A stretch of 5,469 nt of DNA, taken from contig JAHFMB010000046.1 in NCBI GenBank assembly GCA_023269245.1, positions 2,139-7,607 of the forward strand, in the 5' to 3' direction. Position 1 is the stretch's first letter, and each line of letters starts with the position of its first letter. Positions 5,448 to 5,469 of the stretch are shown piece by piece. This DNA comes from Candidatus Tayloriibacteriota bacterium. GTDB lineage: Bacteria; Patescibacteriota; Minisyncoccia; Phycocordibacterales; PALSA-1337. The position numbers were made by a program, and so were the translations under genes. The notes below the pieces were generated by a model. The model did no database searches. It worked only from the letters and a program-made list of their open reading frames with translations, and was not told the DNA's origin.

Positions 5448-5469
5448 CTTATAACCATTAACTTATTAT

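Noticed and set aside
5448..5469. Start of rpsR or another gene at the right edge
   Set aside because: Only 22 AT-rich bases remain after the ssb stop, with no start codon or recognisable coding; rpsR is expected from synteny but cannot be seen.

Overview
The window looks like a moderately GC (about half) chromosomal segment of a streamlined bacterium. The best guess is a Patescibacteria/CPR (Parcubacteria-like) lineage. The reasons are very short intergenic gaps, few Shine-Dalgarno sequences, start codons placed almost at the expected transcription start, a divergent short MetRS without a C-terminal tRNA-binding domain, and an S6 with a low-complexity tail and acidic C-terminal helix. The lineage call is inference; no rRNA or other phylogenetic marker was compared.

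Layout: all confident genes are on the + strand. Bases 2-652 are the C-terminal part of an M16 (pitrilysin/processing-peptidase type) protein whose start lies outside the window. Bases 703-1788 encode an AI-2E/PerM-family membrane protein. Bases 1793-1954 are a long near-palindrome with perfect 29-bp outer arms that fills most of the gap before metG. Bases 1992-3434 (metG, methionyl-tRNA synthetase) and 3436-4215 (TatD-family metal-dependent hydrolase) form a two-gene unit separated by one base. Bases 4216-4445 are a 230-base gap holding two short perfect hairpins and a doubtful minus-strand ORF with a CxxC motif. Bases 4446-4940 (rpsF, ribosomal protein S6) and 5001-5447 (ssb, single-stranded DNA-binding protein) begin the classic rpsF-ssb-(rpsR) cluster; rpsR would be expected just past the right edge but is not visible.

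How the genes work together: metG-tatD and rpsF-ssb are long-conserved neighbour pairs that serve translation, nucleic-acid metabolism and replication. The M16 protein and the PerM-like transporter are envelope or proteolysis functions with no obvious link to them. The start codons of perM, metG, tatD, rpsF and ssb are each bounded by an in-frame stop within 15 bases upstream, so these five starts are well fixed.

No clear new multi-gene system is present. The points most worth a second look are the 162-base inverted-repeat element, the apparent leaderless starts of perM and metG, the hairpins ahead of rpsF and ssb, and the small antisense ORF at 4237-4440.
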